Shown here in pieces: positions 63,590-64,000 of a stretch of DNA of 64,000 nucleotides (positions are counted from its first letter, which is position 1; each line of letters begins with the position of its first letter). Below the pieces are notes generated by a model. It did no database searches and was not told the origin of the DNA. It saw only the letters and a list, made by a program, of their open reading frames with translations. The stretch is from Bacteriovoracaceae bacterium (GTDB taxonomy: Bacteria > Bdellovibrionota > Bacteriovoracia > Bacteriovoracales > Bacteriovoracaceae). The DNA lies in NCBI GenBank assembly GCA_018649885.1, contig JABIHA010000112.1, positions 1 through 64,000 on the forward strand. Reading direction: 5' to 3'. A program made the translations under genes and the position numbers.

Positions 63590-64000
63590 TTACAAATCCT
63601 TAGCAGTAATCTCACTAAAATGGGTTGCTTTATTAAGGCCTAGATCGATGTTGTTTGTAACTACTCTCTGCATTGCCCATTTTGGTTTTAATGATTCAAC
63701 ACTAACCTTAATTTTTTTGTCAACTTTTGAGGTGAAAGTTATATGTGCGCATTGATATCCTTGTTTTCCATTTACCTCAGTGACCATATTACATTTAATT
63801 TCCCGAGGTAGTTTACCAAAACGTAAATCTGGAAGCGAGGGATTAAATTTCATCTTAAATATATTTTGATTCCAGACTTTGCGCTCCCCGGAAATTTCAC
63901 ACGGTCGGTTTTGATGACAACTAATTTCCCTAAGTTGGAGGTTGTGAGAAACTTTATTAAAAACAAATTGATATGAAGGAAAAGATTTTTTTGTTCTAAG
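63590..64000 (-). CDS. Unknown protein, 5' end outside window
   Basis: An open reverse-strand frame running off the window edge; 136 residues are visible. It includes REISCHQNRPCEISGERKVW and NPSLPDLRFGKLPREIKCN and ends THFSEITAKDL. Four cysteines, mainly basic, beta-prone. I do not recognise it. It lies 10 bases before the DDAH-like start and may share its transcript. An internal ATG at 63853 is probably not the start, as the frame stays open and plausible upstream. Confidence 0.6.
   Translation of the reverse strand, partial: LRTKKSFPSYQFVFNKVSHNLQLREISCHQNRPCEISGERKVWNQNIFKMKFNPSLPDLRFGKLPREIKCNMVTEVNGKQGYQCAHITFTSKVDKKIKVSVESLKPKWAMQRVVTNNIDLGLNKATHFSEITAKDL

Noticed and set aside
62861-63755. 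Forward frames at the right end of the window
   Set aside because: They are antisense to the DDAH-like gene and the partial unknown gene and have no ribosome-binding sites or recognisable motifs.

Overview
The window is about 64 kb of AT-rich (my rough impression is under 40 % GC), gene-dense DNA from a Gram-negative bacterium. Lipoprotein signals, an RND-type transporter, HflK/HflC, sigma-54 machinery and periplasmic thioredoxin- and LpoA-like proteins all fit a diderm. The low GC, the tuf-rpsJ ribosomal cluster, the cluster of FHA-domain genes and the DUF4953-type metalloprotease suggest the Bdellovibrionota, most likely the Bacteriovorax/Halobacteriovorax side. That placement is inference from gene content; no search was run.

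Layout. 1-14.2 kb: end of tuf, then the S10-spc-alpha ribosomal superoperon through rplQ, with secY, adk, infA and rpmJ; rpsD is missing from its usual place before rpoA. 14.2-17.8 kb: a membrane-anchored thioredoxin, a GFA/CENP-V-like protein, a sigma-54 activator and a small secreted protein. 17.8-25.5 kb: a tight operon with propionyl-CoA carboxylase (carboxyltransferase, biotin carboxylase and a separate carrier protein), hflK-hflC and the large chain of methylmalonyl-CoA mutase, headed by an 11-codon leader ORF. 25.5-32.9 kb: a two-repeat M16 peptidase, an exported pentapeptide-repeat protein behind a sigma-54 promoter and an exported metzincin. 32.9-40.0 kb: hemW-like gene, grpE-dnaK-dnaJ and an LpoA-like lipoprotein. 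40.0-44.6 kb: a 34-residue basic protein, hpt, AMP nucleosidase, mreB, a PilZ protein and a lipoprotein. 44.6-54.3 kb: a NagZ-like GH3 protein, a TadC-like protein, a DUF192 protein, three FHA-domain membrane proteins, a PP2C phosphatase and a receiver protein with a long acidic linker. 54.3-58.6 kb: birA, rph, rdgB, tRNA-Pro, two structured direct repeats, then a PaiB-like, a GNAT and an MGMT gene. 58.6-64 kb: a diiron protein with a TetR regulator, a divergent RND/MMPL transporter, a DDAH-like hydrolase and a partial unknown gene.

How the genes work together. The carboxylase operon would turn propionyl-CoA into methylmalonyl-CoA and on to succinyl-CoA; BirA, about 33 kb away, would biotinylate its carrier protein. 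The sigma-54 activator and the sigma-54 promoter of the pentapeptide gene may be linked, although they lie 13 kb apart. The 45.8-54.3 kb block looks like a phosphothreonine signalling module: FHA readers and a PP2C eraser, with no Ser/Thr kinase in view, beside a pilus or secretion inner-membrane protein. The least explained items are the covarying direct repeats after tRNA-Pro, the FHA/PP2C/TadC block, the 34-residue basic gene, the leader ORF, two genes whose best start appears to be ATC, and a GH3 protein lacking the catalytic-dyad histidine.
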